Shown here piece after piece: positions 46,805 to 58,048 of a DNA stretch of 64,000 nucleotides (the first letter of the stretch is position 1; the number at the start of each line of letters is the position of its first letter). Both the position numbers and the translations under genes were made by a program. The notes below the pieces were generated by a model that did no database searches, had not been told where the DNA came from, and was given only the letters and a program-made list of their open reading frames with translations. This DNA is from Acytostelium subglobosum LB1 (Eukaryota; Evosea; Eumycetozoa; Acytosteliales; Acytosteliaceae): NCBI RefSeq assembly GCF_000787575.1, contig NW_012236532.1, positions 1,172,157-1,236,156 on the forward strand, given 5' to 3'.

Positions 46805-47155
46805 TTGTTTGATTAATTGTACTATGTGCCTATTTAATTAAATATGTGTATATATATATATTATTATTATAATTATTCTACATGGTCCATTGGATGGACC
46901 AACTTGGAATGGAATCACTGGTTCGATGTGTGTATGTTGTTCCATGATGATGATGATGCTTGACTATCTGTTTGGTTTGGTTTGTTTGTTAGTTCCAACT
47001 GTTGGAATGATTGATTCCATGGTGCAGCTAAACATACCAAATGTAATTAGGTGGCGGATAATAACACTTTAGTGTAGTACATCATTCATCATTCGTGAAC
47101 CATGTTGTCATGTCATTGGATTAATGGGTCGATCGATGTGTGCTGGAACACTGTG
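46805..47155. other. Convergent spacer
   Basis: 3'-3' gap between the SH3 gene (plus) and the RRM gene (minus). Contains TA and TTG repeats and a ttagttccaactgttggaat hairpin-like stretch near 46988. No gene was seen. Confidence 0.4.
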
Positions 47156-49681
47156 TTATTTGTTGCCATGATCTGACTTCTCGTTGAAGGGTGGTTGTGG
47201 CTTGCCATAGTTGACTCGCACGATGGTGTCGCCAAGCCTCTTGCCATTGAGCGACTGAAGTGCCACAGTGGCATCGGGTATGTTCATAAAGTTGACAAAG
47301 GCACAAGCCTTCTTGCGGAGCACGCGAACCGACTCGATCTCGCCGTACCTCTCGCACTCGCGCCTGATCTCCTTCTCTGAGAGACTGTCACTGACGTTGC
47401 CAATGTAGATGGCGCGAGACAGTTGGTTGAGCGTCTCGGGCGTGGTGATCAGCGTGCCGCCCACGACGAACGGATCGTCCGACTTGGCCTGTCGATAGTT
47501 GACCACGATGAACTGGCTGCCCAGCACCTGGTTGTGCATGTTGCGCTTGGCATTGATGGCGTTGTTGACGTCCTTGAAGTTGACAAAGGCGCAGAAGCGA
47601 TCGTGGAGTATGCGCACCGACTCGAGCTCGCCATAGTTGCTAAACTCTGACTTGAGGTCGGACTCAGAGACGTCCATACCAATGTTGCCCACCCAGAGGA
47701 TGCGGCTGGGCTGCTCGTCCGAGTTGGCTTCGGCCACGGTCTCTTGGCCATTGGAGCTGAGGCTCTGGAACTCAAACCACGACAACTTGACCTTGTCGGC
47801 ACCGGGTGCAGTCTCGGCTGCCTTGGCCAAAGACTCCTTCTTCTTTCTCAACTTCTCCTCACGAAGCTTCTCCTGTGAGGCTGACAGCGGATTCTGTTGC
47901 TGCTGCTGTTGTTGTTGCTGCTGTTGTTGCTGATGTTTGTCAATGTTCTTCTTTATGTCTTTGGCATTCAACGCAGGGAAGTTAGAGTCATCCAGAGGAA
48001 TGTCTGGTACTGGCTGAGGTATTTGTGGAATCATCATTTGTTGTTGTTGCTGTTGGCTATGTTGTTGTTGTTGTTGTTGCTGTTGGTGATGATGTTGTTG
48101 TTGTTGGTGTAATTGTGGCTGTTGTTGATGTTGTTGTACTTGTGGTTGTTGTTGTTGTGTTTGTGACTGTTGTTGATGTTGTTGTACTTGTGGCTGTTGT
48201 TGTTGTTGCCTATTGATGTTGGACTGTTGGTGCATTGGTGTATTGTTGTTGGATGTGTTGAGCAGCGGTGAAACAGGAACAGGTTGAATGGTTGGTGGGT
48301 TCAGCAACTCACTCGATAGAGATGGCTTGAGTGACATGTGATGCTGTTGTTGTTGTTGATGAGAGATTCCAGACAAGTTTGGAGTGGTTCGAAGTGTTTG
48401 TGACATGGACAACTGCTGCTGCTGTTGTATCTGCTGCTGCTGCTGTATCTGTTGCTGCTGTTGCTGCAACATCTGCTGCTGTTGGAGCAGTTGATATTGG
48501 ATTTGCTGCAGCTGTGCTGGTGAGAGTTGCTGCGACAACTGAGGCTGCTGCTGTTGCTGCTGTTGTTGCTGTTGCTGCTGTGTAAAGAACTGGGGAGGAT
48601 ATGTTGGCATGCCATATTCAAAGCCAAACATCTCCTTAAAGTCCACTGATGGCAATTGATGTACATAGGGGTTGGGGGCGCCGATGGATGAACCGGAGAA
48701 CAGCTGACTGAGGGTCGAGGGTGACATGGGACGCCCCAAGCCCAGTGATGGGGACTGCTGCAAGGTGCCATTCGGTGTGGTCTGTGGCAATGAGCTGCTC
48801 CTATTTAAACTACTATTACTGATACTATTTACATTGCCGTTGTTGTTGTTGTTGCCATTCAATCCATTTACACTGCCATTTAACTTTATACTGCCACCAG
48901 TGATGCCACCACTAGTGTTGATACCGCCACTACCACTGTTATTATTACTGCCTACAACGCTACCTCCGCCACTGCTGCTGCCAATGCCGCCACTCGTGTT
49001 GAGCGAGGCGAATGCGCTAGTGGGGTACTGTGAGTAGGGGTCTGAGCCAATGCTGATTCCGTTGATGCCACCGATCAGACTGCTCATTCCACCTGTGTTG
49101 CTGCTGTTATTGTTATTGATGATATTGCCTCCACTCTGATGCAGGCCATATTTGCTGCTGTTGACACCATCCAAAAATGATAGTCTACCATCCAAATCAT
49201 TGCTTCCTATATTGTTGTTGATGTTATTGTTGCCCAGTAATATATCTGATCCATCGTTTAAATCTGATTGATGATACTGTTTCAGTTGTATATGTTGTGG
49301 TTGTTGTAAATGTGAATGTTGTTGTTGTTGTTGTTGTTGGTATCCTATATATTGTCGAGCTTGTTGCTGTTGTTGTTGTTGTTGCTGTTGCATTATCTTA
49401 TTCCTATATTCTATCGAATCGATATTGCCTGACGATGATGATGACAATCCATTTTGAATTGTAGGCAGTCCACCATTTGAATATCGAATTGACTGTTGTT
49501 GTATACTATTATTATTATTATTATTTAAGTTTATGTTATTATTGCTATTACTAATATTTGATATATTGCCACCATTGCCTATGATGCCACTCCAACTATT
49601 GTTGTTGTTGTTGCTGAAACCATTGGCTACTCCTCCACTCATCTGATGATGTGGATTCCTTTCGTGAAGAGGAAAGGACAT
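47156..49681 (-). CDS. Poly-Q/poly-N RNA-binding protein with two RRMs
   Basis: Single exon, 841 aa. The first ~610 residues are dominated by Asn, Gln, Ser and Gly runs, typical of dictyostelid prion-like regions. Two RRMs are at the C-terminus: RRM1 (about 670-745; RILWVGNIGMDVSESDLKSE, RFCAFVNFKDVNNA) and RRM2 (about 757-830; AIYIGNVSDSLSEKEIRREC, KACAFVNFMNI). RNP2 (LWVGNI, IYIGNV) and RNP1 (CAFVNF) are clear in both, with Cys where Gly/Tyr is usual. Likely an mRNA-binding regulator prone to condensate formation. The coding DNA has long CAA/CAG tracts, so its length may be polymorphic. Confidence 0.88.
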   Translation of the reverse strand: MSFPLHERNPHHQMSGGVANGFSNNNNNSWSGIIGNGGNISNISNSNNNINLNNNNNNSIQQQSIRYSNGGLPTIQNGLSSSSSGNIDSIEYRNKIMQQQQQQQQQQARQYIGYQQQQQQQHSHLQQPQHIQLKQYHQSDLNDGSDILLGNNNINNNIGSNDLDGRLSFLDGVNSSKYGLHQSGGNIINNNNSSNTGGMSSLIGGINGISIGSDPYSQYPTSAFASLNTSGGIGSSSGGGSVVGSNNNSGSGGINTSGGITGGSIKLNGSVNGLNGNNNNNGNVNSISNSSLNRSSSLPQTTPNGTLQQSPSLGLGRPMSPSTLSQLFSGSSIGAPNPYVHQLPSVDFKEMFGFEYGMPTYPPQFFTQQQQQQQQQQQQPQLSQQLSPAQLQQIQYQLLQQQQMLQQQQQQIQQQQQIQQQQQLSMSQTLRTTPNLSGISHQQQQQHHMSLKPSLSSELLNPPTIQPVPVSPLLNTSNNNTPMHQQSNINRQQQQQPQVQQHQQQSQTQQQQPQVQQHQQQPQLHQQQQHHHQQQQQQQQHSQQQQQQMMIPQIPQPVPDIPLDDSNFPALNAKDIKKNIDKHQQQQQQQQQQQQQNPLSASQEKLREEKLRKKKESLAKAAETAPGADKVKLSWFEFQSLSSNGQETVAEANSDEQPSRILWVGNIGMDVSESDLKSEFSNYGELESVRILHDRFCAFVNFKDVNNAINAKRNMHNQVLGSQFIVVNYRQAKSDDPFVVGGTLITTPETLNQLSRAIYIGNVSDSLSEKEIRRECERYGEIESVRVLRKKACAFVNFMNIPDATVALQSLNGKRLGDTIVRVNYGKPQPPFNEKSDHGNK

Positions 49682-50192
49682 CTTCTTCTTCTTCTTCTTT
49701 GATTAATCGATAAACTATATAATATATTATATTCTATTATATTCTATTTATATCTGTTCTATTATTATTGTTTGATTGCAATGATGATGATGAAGTTTTA
49801 ATGATTAACCTAACTTATGCTGTTATTATTTGTATGGTGGTGTACATGTATGCTGGTTAGTGATCAATTCTAGAGATGGGATGGATAGAGTGAGAGCGCG
49901 CGCGCAACAACAAAAGAGTGAGTGAATGAGTGAATGAGTGAAGTAACTCTCAAACAACACACCCACAAACACATAGATAAACATACATACAAGTAATACT
50001 TATTAATTAATACACTTAATTGAATGGGGTGGGCTTCATTCAATGTTTGTATGGGTGTGTTGAAAAAGTGTCTGTTGGTGGTCAACCCCACTTTTTTCTC
50101 AATTTATAAATTATCCATATTTAAATTTGGATATTTTTGATTGAAGTTCTGGTGATGATCATCTTGATAAGTTTAGTTTATTAGTTTGTAGT
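49682..50192. other. Spacer upstream of the RRM gene, with an inverted repeat
   Basis: AT-rich promoter region. An 11-bp inverted repeat caacacaccca (49955-49965) pairs with tgggtgtgttg (50052-50062). The left arm overlaps a DUSE-like word acccacaa (49961-49968). No ORF was recognised. Confidence 0.4.
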
Positions 50193-51243
50193 TTACTTGG
50201 ACTTGGTCTTGCTGTCGATCTGTTGTGTATTGTTGTCCATCGAGTTGACGAAAGATGTCAAGCCTGGAACATTCTGGAATAGGTTGGATGGTACGAATAC
50301 TAATGTTTTTGATGGCTCCTTGGCAATCTGTTGCAATGTGTCCAACTCTCTAAGTCTGATGGCCAGTGGTGATGACTCTAATGTCTTGGCTGCCTCAAGA
50401 ATCTAAATGATGATGATGTTGTTAGTAGGTAGTTCATTTCATTCGATTGAATATATTGATTGATTGATTGATTGATTGAATATACATACTTGATGTGCAG
50501 TTTGAACCTCTGATTGAGCATAGATGATCTTGGCCTCACGTAGACGTTCAGCCTCGGCCTTCTTGGCCATGGCACGACTCATGCCCTCCTCAAACTTGAT
50601 ATCCTTGAGGTTGATTCGCTCGACCAACAGTCCCCACTCTGCAGCAATCTCTCTAACACTCTCATTGATCTCATGACCAAACTTCTCTCTGTTGTGCAAC
50701 ACCTCGTCCAATGTATTCTGTGACAGTGTCTCTCTAATCTTAATCTGTGACAACTCTTGAATCGTCTATCAATGATTGTATTAGTTAGTGATTGATTGAT
50801 TCAATCAATCAATCAATGTAAACAATGATTACCTTATCATGGTTGGTCACTTTGACGATTGCCTTCTCTGGATCAATGACACGATAGTAGACGATGGCAT
50901 CGGCGATTACCGATATATTGTCTCTGGTGATGATCTCTTGCTTCTCGAGACTGATTGACACTGTTCTCAGATCGACCACCTCCATCTCTTGCAGGAATGG
51001 AATGAGCATACGAATGCCAGCCTTCTTCACTGATGTCATACGACCCAATGTGAATGTGACACCAGCTTCATATTGATTGAGCACTGTGAAGAATGTACGC
51101 TTGTCGTTTACATTGTTGTTGATATTGATGTTGTTGGCACTTGGTGATGTGAACAGAGTAGTAGTGGCAGCAGCAACATTCTTGCTACTGTTGTTCAACA
51201 CCTGTCTAAGTCCAACATTGATCAATCTTGATGGTACTAGCAT
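50193..51243 (-). CDS. Stomatin-like SPFH-domain protein, probably mitochondrial
   Basis: Exons 51243-50833, 50765-50490 and 50402-50193 give 298 aa. The N-terminal ~45 residues are basic and Ser/Thr/Asn-rich without acids (MLVPSRLINVGLRQVLNN), resembling a mitochondrial presequence. The SPFH/Band 7 domain follows (VVDLRTVSISLEKQEIITRD, DNISVIADAIVYYRVIDPEK, IRETLSQNTLDEVLHNRE, EWGLLVERINLKDI). The tail includes MAKKAEAERLREAKII and a final short hydrophobic segment. STOML2/slipin-2-type proteins organise cardiolipin-rich inner-membrane domains with prohibitins; that role is inferred. Confidence 0.9.
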
Positions 51244-51532
51244 GTTTGTTTGTATTGTATTATATCTTTGTAATATGTATATGTTTGAATGAATGAATGA
51301 ATGATTGAACAAGACTTAGTAATGATGACTTCATCGCACTCACTCACTCACCCAATCAATCAGTTTGTCAGTCGCGCACGCATCATCATTGCATGTCCAA
51401 TTTGCAAAATGAGTACTCATCCAGATGGTGATTGATTGGATGGGTATTATTATGGATAATTTATTGATTGAGAGAGAGTGACTTGATGGCCTAGGTGGCT
51501 TGGACCGACCCTTTGTACCATATATTTTGTGT
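51244..51532. other. Spacer between the SPFH gene start and copa end
   Basis: 289 bp with GAAT repeats; promoter of the SPFH gene. Nothing else was seen. Confidence 0.3.
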
Positions 51533-54500
51533 TTACTTTTGAAGCATGACCAACTGCAGACCAGAAGCCTCCTTGCCAATCTCGGCAAGCTGGCAGGTTG
51601 GACACACCTTGCCCTTGTGAGCTGGCTGGTAAGAGGTCATACACAAAGGACACTTGACCATTGGCGATCCCTTGTATATTGGTGTCAAAGTGAGACCACA
51701 AAGTACGAATGGATTGCGCTCATCATAGTTCATCTTAATATCTCCTGCTGTAGGGTTCTGTTGAGCAAAGTTGAATACCTTACGAGCCTATTATGTTATT
51801 GAATGAATGATCGAGTGTCAGTATGGATCACAATCAGTCCATCAATCAACCAATGTTAAACATACTTGAGTTGACAGTTCTTGAGGTGGATTAAGGTCGA
51901 GTAGTCTCTTGGCAAATGATGAGGCCAATGTGAAGTTCTTGACCTTGTAGGCGCAGTTCATGGCGGATCTAAGACTGAGAATCAAATGGGTTGGTTCTAA
52001 ATTACAGTGCGTGAAGTAGGCGGCCAGCTCAGCATGTCTGCTGCCCAGCTCAATCTGCTTGCGCTCCAGCTCCAGTCTGATGCCCATGATGTACTCGCGA
52101 CACACGCTCATCAGCTCCTTGACCTCGTTGAACTCCTGTCGGTTGTCGACGGTCGTGAACAGTGATGTGTGTAGAATGTAGGTGAAGTGCTCCAGTGCTT
52201 CGTTAAATCTGCCCTCGGTGGTGGCGCGGTACGCCTGTGACTTTAGTCGGTCGATCAAGTGGTTGAGGTTGTAGGGGATGAATGGTTGTCCGTGCTTGCG
52301 CTGCACTGGCTCTAGCAGTGATGGCACCGATGTGAGGGCGCCCAGCGACAGACGTGTGGCCTGGTGGATGTTAAGGAACAGTTGCTTGAGTGGCTCAAAG
52401 TTGACGATACCCAGCTGTTGGTTGAAGATGTTCATGGCGGTCTCGAAGGAGCCCGATGCGACGTGGTCCACGGCAAAGTTGGAGTTGCGTGCCCAAATCT
52501 GGCTGAACGATGGGCCTGGTTGTGGTGGTACAAAGAAGGAGTCTTGATGGCCAGAGTCAACAGACTCGAGGCCCTTGAGCTCGTCCAGTCCCCATCCCTC
52601 GCCTCCAGTCGCTTCGATCTCAATGTCGTCCTCCCATCCACCGTCCTCAGTCTTGGCGGGCTTGTCTGTGGCAGAGTCCTCGTCCATGACGTCCTCGTCA
52701 CCCCAGCCGCCACCTCCAGTGGCGATGGGACTAGAATCTCCGCTGCCTCCGTCTTCCATGCCAAACTTTCTTCCATCGCCAGCATTCAAATCGATCGAGG
52801 TCTTGGCAATGGTGAGAAGTGGCCAGTTGGTCTCGGCGGCAATGTATACGGGTTGTGGGGGCTGTAGGAGAGTGGTGTTCTTGGGAATGTTGGGCAGCTG
52901 GTTGTTCTTTGGATTGGCAAGAATCTGCTTGGCAATGGCCTCGGCCTTCTCGGTGAGACCGTTGGTGGCTGCGGCCAGATAGGCCAGGTGATGCAGTCCG
53001 GCCTCGAGCAGGAGCTTAATGCGCTCATCGACATCGCCCAGGTAGAGGGCGTACTGGAACTTGCTCATGATGTCGGTGTTCTCGTAATTGACCATCTTCT
53101 TGAGTGTGGTGAGGTTGCCCACCAGCAGGTAGAGGAAGCTCAGACGATCAAACTCTCCAGTCCTGCTGTATGCCATCTCGACGATCTGGTGGTTGCCCTG
53201 GCGCAGGGCCTCCACACCAAGACGCGACCAGCACTCCTTGTCGTCCAGGATCTTGGCAGACTGCAGTGCAATGTCGATGTTGCCACACTCAAGGGCCAGG
53301 TTGAAACGTGTGCGGTCGTCCTTGACAAAGTGGACGACGTCGGGGTAGCCCTTCTTCTGGAGGTAGCCAATGATGGACTTGCCTACGAGACGGCTCTCGC
53401 GAAGGATCTTAATGACGTCGCCGTACTTCTTCTGCAGGAGCGACAGCTTGAGGATGTATTCGGTGTTGTCGATCTCGATCACACGCTTCTTGAACTCGCG
53501 GTCCATGGCAAACACCTTGCTGCCCTTGACACCAGTAAGGTAGAGGGTGGTGTCGATGGTCTTGATTGTGCCATTGTCGCCGTTTGGTAACAGGTACTTG
53601 AGATGGTTGGATGTGGTGTAGATGAACACTCCATGCTCGTCCCACACACCGCTCTTGGGCAGGACGGCCTCGCTGACGATGCAGATCTGCTCCAGCTTCC
53701 TGGTGGCCAGGATGATACTGTCACGTGCCAACAAGGCAACAAAGTTGAAGTCCTTGGACCAGATGACGTAGCGGATGGATGGGGTGGCCAGCTCGGCCAC
53801 GGGGTTCTTGGTCTGGATGTCAAAGAGCATCATCTTCTCGTCTGACATAACGAGGACGTGGCCAACGGGCGCGGGGAACAGCCACTCAACAGTGACGGCG
53901 GGCTGGAAGCGCTTGACCTCCTCATTGTCGATGCCCTTGATGATGATGTTGTTGGACTTGTCCAACACGGCGAACCTGTTGCTGCCGACAAAGATGGCAG
54001 CCATGCCAGTGCCCTTCTTGGTGTCGACGTTGTTGGTGTCCCTGGTGGGGATCTTGTACAGGTGGTAGGAGCCGCCCTCAGAGTCGGACGACACGAGCAC
54101 AGCGCGCTCGGCAGCATTGTACGACATGACCTGTGTGCCGTTGTTTGCGGGCAGCTTGGTAATGTTGAACAGAGGGATCGAGCGACCGGTCGAGAAGTCG
54201 TACGAGTTGAAGTGCTTCTTCTTGAGATAGAAGATGCCCTCGGTGCCGTTGAACACGTAGGTGGGACGCTCGCGCTCAAGCTTGAACACGATCATGCCGC
54301 TGTCGTGGCCTGCGGCAAACAGGTTGGCGGTGGGGTGAGACGCCAGAGTCCAGAAGCGATCGTGCTCACGACGGATGGTTTGAATGGGTGTGCGCTTCAC
54401 CATGTCCCAGATGCGGATGGTCTTGTCCTCCGAGTCTGAGATGATGAGGTCCTGTCGCGGGTGGAACAGTGCACACGACACATTGTTGAGATGGCCACGG

Positions 54501-55316
54501 AAGGTGTCGACATTGTCGTTCATCTTCCACAGCTTGACCTGGTGGTCGTCCGAGGCCGACACGATGTATGGCTGGGTGGGATGGAATGCTGCCCAGTTGA
54601 CACCACGGTCGTGGCCCTCCAGCGACAGCTTGACGACGACGTCCGTGCCAAAGATCTCGTCCTGCAGTCTGAGTGTGTCGTTGTTCTGGTAGGCCTTGAT
54701 TGTGGTGGTCTTCTTCTTGAGGCCCGAGATGTCCCAGATTCTGATAGTCTGATCGAGTGAGGCCGACACGATCAGGTCGTCCTTGGGATGGAAGCTGGCG
54801 CACATCACATAGTGGTTGTGGCCATTGAGCTCGGCGATGCAGGTTCTCGACTGCCAGTTCCAGATTCTGATGATCTGATCGTCCGATGCAGACAAGATCC
54901 ATGGGGCCTCGCGATGGAACTCCACTGTCCTAATGTAGTCCTTATGTCCCTTCAATGTGAACAAACAACGACGCTGCTTATAATTCCAAACCTTGATCTT
55001 ATAATCATCGCCACCACTGACAAACAATGGCTGAGTATGATGGAAGTTGATACCTCTTACAGGTCCTGTTTGTTTGTTTTGTTTGTTTGTTTGTGTTTTA
55101 TGTTAGTTTGATTGATTGATCATCATTGAGCATCATTGAGTCAGCTGGTCTCTGGACCATACCATCATGCTCTTCAAACTTCTCCAACACAGTCTTGATG
55201 CGATAATCATAGAGATGGATGGCACCAGAGTGCAAGGAAGCAAGGATCCATGGACGAGTTGGATGGAAGCTCAGTCCCTTGACTCTATTGCTCTTTGTTT
55301 CATATTTATACAACAT
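51533..55316 (-). CDS. copa: Coatomer subunit alpha (alpha-COP)
   Basis: Exons 55316-55163, 55065-51866 and 51787-51533 give 1202 aa, the usual alpha-COP length. It begins [20 protein letters not shown], followed by six to seven WD40 repeats ([63 protein letters not shown]), then the second propeller and alpha-solenoid. An acidic Gly/Trp stretch ([13 protein letters not shown]) follows. The C-terminal domain ends in a Cys cluster ([33 protein letters not shown]). It is the largest COPI subunit, binding KKxx cargo for Golgi-to-ER transport. It diverges from the RPC3 gene, with 475 bp between them. Confidence 0.97.
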
Positions 55317-55791
55317 CTTGTGTTCTTTCTTTCTTTCTTTAAGGTTGTAGATCGATCTATATATTGAGTATGCTTCTGTATATAAATCTCAATCAACTAC
55401 TATTAGTATGTTTATATATTAAAAGATATATATATATGATAGTTACACAAAGCATACAATATGTGTAATGTAATGTAATGAAATGAATGATTGAATGAAG
55501 ATGTTGATGATCAACAAAGTTGGTGAACTCTGAGTCATTATCCTCTTCACCACTCAAAATTGAATTTTTTGTGTGTATTTGACTTTGTTGGCACTGCATC
55601 GGTGGGCATTGTCAAATTGGTCCCATAAACAAACAAAGAATAACGTTATCTACCCCTTCGGTCTTCGCGCCATTCTTGTCTTATACTCAAACTCGACTAC
55701 CATTATTACAAATATACAGATTGATTGGAGACAGACGAGTTTGAGTACTCATTCATTCGTTCAATCAATCAATCAAACAAACAAACAAACA
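55317..55791. other. Divergent copa / polr3c promoter region
   Basis: AT-rich, with TTTC and TATA repeats on the copa side. The half nearer polr3c holds a DUSE-like word (55621), an E2F-like TTCGCGCC (55664-55671) and the hairpin described separately. Confidence 0.5.
55684..55747 (+). ncRNA. Candidate DUSE-driven small hairpin RNA (class I RNA-like)
   Basis: A perfect 12-bp inverted repeat (tactcaaactcg at 55684-55695, cgagtttgagta at 55736-55747) would pair the two ends of a 64-nt transcript. TCCCATAA at 55621-55628 fits the Dictyostelium upstream sequence element (A/T)CCCA(C/T)AA and lies 63 nt before the stem. That is the known DUSE spacing for dictyostelid small ncRNA genes, and 64 nt is at the upper end of class I RNA lengths. 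The conserved class I motif CCTTACAGCAA is not visible in the loop, so this may be another small RNA or only a 5'-UTR hairpin of polr3c. Confidence 0.3.
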
Positions 55792-57395
55792 ATGTACAAA
55801 GAGAAAGTAGCTTGCGACATCGTCAAAGAGTTCTTTGGTGAAGATGTAGAGGTAAGTGTTAGTCTCTTGACTGTTGAACGACTCACTGACTGACTGACTG
55901 ATTGACTCAATCACTCAATCACTTGAACAGAGTGTATATAGACTACTGGTCACTCGAGGCAAATCAATATTGAGGACTATAGTACAATCGATAGATGGAT
56001 TGAATACAAAGAGAGTTAGACAATGTCTGTTGGTATTGATTCAACATAATCTTGTGGAGTATGAGGAGTTCCTGGTGCCAAAGGATAAGAAGGATGCTGC
56101 CGCTGCAAAGGCAGCGAATCAACAGCCGACAATTGACGACGTGTCGGATGCATACTACACGGCCAACCTCGGCCAGGCTATTCATCGTCTGCGATTCCCA
56201 AAGTACATCAACTTTATCCGCGAGAGGATGGGCGATGCCGCCGCCATCCTGATCGAGGAGCTCATCGATAATGGTCGTCTCACGATGGAGGCTGTCGTCA
56301 GTCAGACTGCCGCCTACACCAAGCAGCGCACAGGCAGCTACGGAGACGACTTGAATCAACAGTTTGAGGAGGTCTTTACACAGTTGGTCGTCGAGCACTT
56401 TATCATGAAGGCGCCCTATCCCAAGCCCATCATGCCGGGCGAGGAGCAGATGGAGAACTTTCACAAGGACGTCAAGGCTGCCAGCAAGACAACTCTCTCG
56501 CGTCAGCAGCAACAGGCATTGCACGACCCATTTGCCCTGCCATCCTCGCTCGTCAAGAAGACGACAAAGATCGACGATAACGTTGTGAGCAATCGAGCAG
56601 TGTCAATCTCACCATCCGAGACCTCACCCGCAGCGCCCAAGAAGGGCACCAAGAAGACCTCCGCCAAGCCCTCAGCAAAGTCACCAACAGGAGGAAAGGT
56701 AGGTTGCGTGCGTCGTGAACATCGTTTGTAGTATGTACTAACTTGATTCAAACAGCCAACTAGAAAGAGAAAGACACTTGATGAGGATGATGAGTCATTG
56801 CCAGATGTACTTCTTGTGTCAGAGTCGGCACCGGTTGATATCCCATTGGATGACTCATTCCAGCCTCTCAAGCGACGTGCAGTCGATGTATATACAGTTG
56901 TCGATGGCGAGGAACAGAACCAACAGCTCGCCAACGAGGAGAAGAAGATACTGTGGCGTGTAAACTATGACCAATTCATCATTGAGTTAAAGATCATTGT
57001 ATGTATTATACTGGCCTGGCCTGGCCTGGCTCAATCAACCAATCAATCAGTCTAACACAATCATTCATCCACATCATCACCAGTCATGTTATGAGTTTGT
57101 TCATTCAAAGTTGGACAAGAAGGCAGCTGATTTGTTCAGCTCAATGGTCAATCTTTGCAAGAAGTCGATCAAATTGAACCAGGAACACAATACAACATCG
57201 ATATTTGCCGATGACATCTTAAAGGAGTACAACAGCACTTCGGATATGAATCATCAGATGGACAATAGAGAGCTCGAGAGCTACCTGCCCCTGATGCAGG
57301 CCACACGTCCGTCCATCATCACCAAGATGCAGGCACAATCCCGATCGTCCATGGCCGAAATGGGCGGTGTTTATCAAGTTAGTAAGTATCCCGTC

Positions 57396-57447
<52 letters not shown>

Positions 57448-57999
57448 TCCTAACTCATCTGTGACGCCAAACAAACAAACATAGACATATCGAATATCTC
57501 AGCAGTGCTGAAGCAAAAGATGGTGGAATCAATCATCAAGCAGAAGTTTGGTGACGCAGGACTGAGAGTGTTCAAGTTGTTGCTCATCAAGAAGCAGTTG
57601 GAGCCAAAGCAGATATCGGACTTTGCAATGATACCCCTGAAGGACTCAAAGGTGTTGTTGTTCAAGATGATGGAGAGGTCAATCATCAAGCTGCAGGAGG
57701 TGCCTCGCTCCAGCGATCACTTTGCCGCGCGTACCTTCTATCTCTTCTATGTGGACTACAATAATGTGGCGCAGATGTTTGTCGACGACATTTACAAGGC
57801 CGTGTTCAACTGTCGCGAGCGACTGCGTGCAGAGATGGCACCACATGCCGACATGGTGGCCAAAATGGAGACAATCCCAGAGGATCAGCTGTCTGATGAT
57901 CAGACCAAGCTGTTGCGCAAAGTACAACGAATCACAGAGACACTCGAGACAATGGTCATGAACCTGGACACAGACCTCTTGGTTATCAGCAGCTATTAG
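55792..57999 (+). CDS. polr3c: RNA polymerase III subunit RPC3/RPC82
   Basis: Exons 55792-55851, 55931-56698, 56756-56998, 57084-57381 and 57485-57999 join in frame to 627 aa. The 20-residue first exon (MYKEKVACDIVKEFFGEDVE) leads into winged-helix repeats: SVYRLLVTRGKSILRTIVQ, then RVRQCLLVLIQHNLVEYEE, the RFPKYINFIRERMGDAAAIL region, a Lys/Ser/Pro linker, ILWRVNYDQFIIELK, and a C-terminal coiled coil with LLRKVQRITETLETMVMNL. This matches Pol III RPC3, which with RPC6 and RPC7 forms the initiation subcomplex. Intron 4 (57382-57484) contains about 13 ATCA repeats. Confidence 0.9.
57395..57447. repeat. (ATCA)n microsatellite in polr3c intron 4
   Basis: About 13 uninterrupted ATCA units. Shorter tracts of the same word fill most introns of the window. 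Confidence 0.8.
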
Positions 58000-58048
58000 T
58001 TAGTTGTCGCCATTCAATACAGCTGTATCGTGTCAATCCATTTTAATG

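Noticed and set aside
52278-54760. Long antisense frames opposite copa
   Set aside because: They are shadows of a GC-rich coding exon with clear alpha-COP homology on the other strand.
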